From positions 434,001 through 498,000 of the forward strand of contig NZ_CP104166.1 of the NCBI RefSeq assembly GCF_029982035.1: a stretch of 64,000 bases of DNA, given 5' to 3'. A model generated the notes under the pieces. That model was not told the origin of the DNA, did no database searches, and saw only the letters and a list, made by a program, of their open reading frames with translations. Both the position numbers and the translations under genes were made by a program. This DNA is from Megaera polyxenophila (GTDB taxonomy: Bacteria; Pseudomonadota; Alphaproteobacteria; Rickettsiales; Rickettsiaceae). Of the stretch, positions 62,082-64,000 are shown piece after piece (positions within the stretch are counted from its first letter, which is position 1; every line of letters starts with the position of its first letter).

Positions 62082-63118
62082 TTGGTTAAACCTCCTGCAA
62101 GTGTTGGAATATCAAGTGCTGCAAAATTATAATGGTTTAACCACCTAATATCTCCTTCAAAAAACTGCCTTAAATCTTTTATACCGTATTTTAGCATTGC
62201 AAAACGGTCGAGTCCCAGACCAAAAGCAAAACCTTGATATTCTTTTGGGTTAATGCCAACATTTTCTAAAACTTTTGGATGTACCATTCCGCAACCGAGT
62301 ACTTCAAGCCATTTATTATTCTTATCCATTCTGATATCAACCTCAGCGGAGGGTTCGGTAAAAGGAAAAAAACTTGGCCTAAATTGAACTTCAATATCGG
62401 CATTTTCAAAAAAACTTCTAATAAAATCGATAATTACATATTTTAAGTGACCCATGTGAATGTTTTTATCTATCACTAATCCTTCGATTTGATGAAACAT
62501 TGGTGTGTGGGTCATATCCCAATCTGCCCGATAAACTCTGCCAGGAGCTATAAAACGAAAGGGAGGTTTGCCACTGTGCATCGTTCTTATCTGAATAGGA
62601 GAGGTTTGGGTTCTAAGAAGTTTTGTTTTATCAGATGTTTTTTTTAAATAAAAAGTATCGTGCATTTGCCTGGCGGGATGATCTTCATCGATGTTTAGAG
62701 CAGTAAAATTATACCAATCATCTTCTATGTCTGGACCGTCTTTGACCTCGAATCCATATTGAGAAAATACTTGAATCAATTCTTCAAGGCACTGGGTAAT
62801 AGGGTGAATGCTTCCTTTTTTAATAGGTTTTGCTGGAATTGTAAGGTCTATTCTTTCTTTTTCGAACCTTATATTTAATTCTTTTTCCTCTAGAATCCTG
62901 CTTCTTTTATCTAGCAATTCTTGAATCTGCTCTTTGGTTTTATTAATTTTTTGTCCCAGCGCTTTTCTATCATCCGCAGCTAATTGTCCTAATTTTTTCA
63001 TTTCTTCGGTTATAAAACCGGATTTACCAAGATATAGAACTTTGATTTGCTGTAAATTATCTGAATTTTCAGCACGTTCTATGGCTTTTTTTGCAGAAAT
63101 TACTATTTCTTCCAGCAT
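62078..63118 (-). CDS. pheS: Phenylalanyl-tRNA synthetase alpha subunit
   Basis: 346 aa, the catalytic class II subunit. An N-terminal coiled coil is followed by motif 2 (IAPGRVYRADWDMTHTPMFH) and motif 3 (GFAFGLGLDRFAMLKYGI). The RPSFFPFTEPSAEVDI segment is also characteristic. The frame is open to 63151, but MLEEIVISAKKAIERA at 63118 gives the family N-terminus. It is the first gene of pheST, divergent from rpsB. Confidence 0.97.
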   Translation of the reverse strand: MLEEIVISAKKAIERAENSDNLQQIKVLYLGKSGFITEEMKKLGQLAADDRKALGQKINKTKEQIQELLDKRSRILEEKELNIRFEKERIDLTIPAKPIKKGSIHPITQCLEELIQVFSQYGFEVKDGPDIEDDWYNFTALNIDEDHPARQMHDTFYLKKTSDKTKLLRTQTSPIQIRTMHSGKPPFRFIAPGRVYRADWDMTHTPMFHQIEGLVIDKNIHMGHLKYVIIDFIRSFFENADIEVQFRPSFFPFTEPSAEVDIRMDKNNKWLEVLGCGMVHPKVLENVGINPKEYQGFAFGLGLDRFAMLKYGIKDLRQFFEGDIRWLNHYNFAALDIPTLAGGLTK

Positions 63119-63240
63119 CTTAAAATACTCAAAATATTGAATTGCTAACAAGAATAAAGCATTTTAGCTAAAATTACAAGATACGGCTCTTTGATATTTA
63201 ATAGCAGTTATCTGAACTTAAAGGTACGAATAAAATCTTC

Positions 63241-63269
63241 TTGAACAGAGTTATAAGGTAATGTATATT
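63241..63269 (+). promoter_or_regulatory. Predicted promoter for rpsB
   Basis: TTGAAC (63241-63246), a 17-bp spacer and TATATT (63264-63269). It leaves a leader of about 165 nt before the rpsB ATG at 63441. The leader contains an 18-codon ORF (63358-63414) and a CCAAA/TTTGG hairpin at about 63374-63387. These might regulate S2 synthesis, but no known S2-binding motif was identified. Confidence 0.55.
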
Positions 63270-63440
63270 ACAGCGGTGTTGGTAGAAATACTGGCCTCGG
63301 ATAGCTGCCCATTAGTGGAATTATGCTATCTTAAACTTTTAAGAATTCACACGTATCATGAATGCTTTGTTAGTCCAAAATTATTTGGGGTCTATAGCTG
63401 ATACGGAGGTTTAAACTAACAATATTGGAGATAAAATATA

Positions 63441-64000
63441 ATGTCTAACTTACCTAAAGTAAGCGTTAGCGATTTGCTAGATGCTGGTATACATTTTGGT
63501 CATAAAGCTTCCCGCTGGAATCCTAAAATGGAGCCGTATATTTACGGAATAAAAGATAACGTGCATATAATTGATTTACAACAAACTGTACCTTTACTAC
63601 AAATCGCTTTAAAGAAAATTTATGAAACAGTAAAAAATAATGGTAAGGTACTATTTGTAAGTAGTAAAGTGCAAGCTACGGAACTAATAGCTGAGTATGC
63701 CCAGAAATGTGATCAATATTATATTAATCACAGATGGCTTGGTGGAATTTTAACTAATTGGAGTACCATTTCAAGGTCAATAAAAAAACTAGATAGCATT
63801 GAAAAAACTCTTGGTAATACGGAAGAGCTGGTCAACTATCCAAAAAAGGAGCTTTTAGACTTAACACGTAAAAAAGAAAAGTTGGTTAGGTCATTTTTTG
63901 GTATCAGAAATATTGGCGGCCGTCCTGATCTGGTTGTAATTATTGATACAAATAAAGAGCATTTAGCTATAAAAGAAGCTGTAAAATTAAATATTCCGAT
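63441..64000 (+). CDS. rpsB: 30S ribosomal protein uS2 (3' end outside the window)
   Basis: The first 186 codons are present. The uS2 signature LLDAGIHFGHKASRWNPKM, YGIKDNVHIIDLQQTVPLL, HRWLGGILTNWSTISRSIKK and GRPDLVVIIDTNKEHLAIKE are all seen. A GGAGA site lies 12 bases before the ATG. The frame is still open at the window end; the missing part should be about 100 residues, and tsf usually follows. Confidence 0.96.
   Translation, partial: MSNLPKVSVSDLLDAGIHFGHKASRWNPKMEPYIYGIKDNVHIIDLQQTVPLLQIALKKIYETVKNNGKVLFVSSKVQATELIAEYAQKCDQYYINHRWLGGILTNWSTISRSIKKLDSIEKTLGNTEELVNYPKKELLDLTRKKEKLVRSFFGIRNIGGRPDLVVIIDTNKEHLAIKEAVKLNIP

Noticed and set aside
61645..62148. 167-codon plus-strand ORF antisense to pheT and the pheS end
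   Set aside because: Shadow of pheT; low-complexity Ser/Leu composition typical of antisense frames.

Overview
This window is AT-rich, densely coded DNA from an obligate intracellular alphaproteobacterium. It is most likely in the order Rickettsiales and probably the family Rickettsiaceae (Rickettsia/Megaira-like). Pointers are two exported HAD-like proteins of the DUF2608 type, a GlmU-type enzyme reduced to its uridyltransferase domain, a nuo operon (A-B-C-D-E-x-F) that stops at nuoF, two tandem cysteine desulfurases in the isc operon, a BioY biotin importer with no biotin synthesis genes beside it, a GDSL-esterase autotransporter, and several decayed mobile elements. The lineage is inferred from gene content only.

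Layout. 0-6 kb: an IS200/IS605 copy, an exported HAD-like protein, xseA (-), then lptD and a SurA-like chaperone. 6-15.5 kb: an IS256-family relic, tRNA-Arg, lpxC, a GlmU-N-type enzyme, a 1092-aa UPF1/DNA2-like helicase, a second HAD-like protein, a small membrane protein, tRNA-Met, rpsI and rplM. 15.5-21.1 kb: the nuo operon with an exported DUF4163/DUF3298-like protein between nuoE and nuoF. 21.1-25.4 kb is accessory: an IS256 remnant, IS200 copy 2, an IS5-family element that needs a -1 frameshift, a 5'-truncated gene, and two unrecognised genes with a pilus/secretion-platform flavour. 25.6-30 kb: rppH, ctpA and parE, all on the minus strand. 30-35.3 kb: nrdA-nrdB and the autotransporter, followed by three diverged tandem repeats. 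35.7-41.7 kb, minus strand: iscR-nifS-iscS-iscU-iscA-rsmA and bioY-DUF1284-lipoprotein. 41.9-50.8 kb: an RMD1/DUF155 protein, comEC split by IS200 copy 3, a divergent haem-copper-oxidase subunit I-like protein, folE, proS, lolC/E and lolD. 51-58 kb: a cold-shock protein, a DEAD-box-type helicase, rimP-nusA-infB-rbfA. 58-64 kb: an IS256 relic containing a truncated group II intron, a truncated gene, ogt, pheT-pheS (-), and rpsB running off the end.

How the genes work together. Envelope biogenesis is well represented: LpxC (lipid A), LptD (LPS export), the SurA-like chaperone (outer-membrane protein folding), LolC/E-LolD (lipoprotein release) and CtpA. Respiration uses NuoA-F, whose iron-sulphur centres depend on the isc operon. 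Deoxynucleotides come from NrdAB. Translation genes are grouped in the classical rimP-nusA-infB-rbfA order. The accessory layer is dominated by transposon turnover. Three IS200 copies encode identical transposases, so they moved recently, and one of them cleanly splits comEC. No CRISPR array and no recognisable multi-gene defence island was seen. The most unusual items are the lone UPF1-like helicase, a lipoprotein with two H-x-(S/T) motifs suggesting an exported 2H phosphoesterase, the structured cold-shock leader, the sequestered IS200 start codon, and the 118-119 bp tandem repeats.
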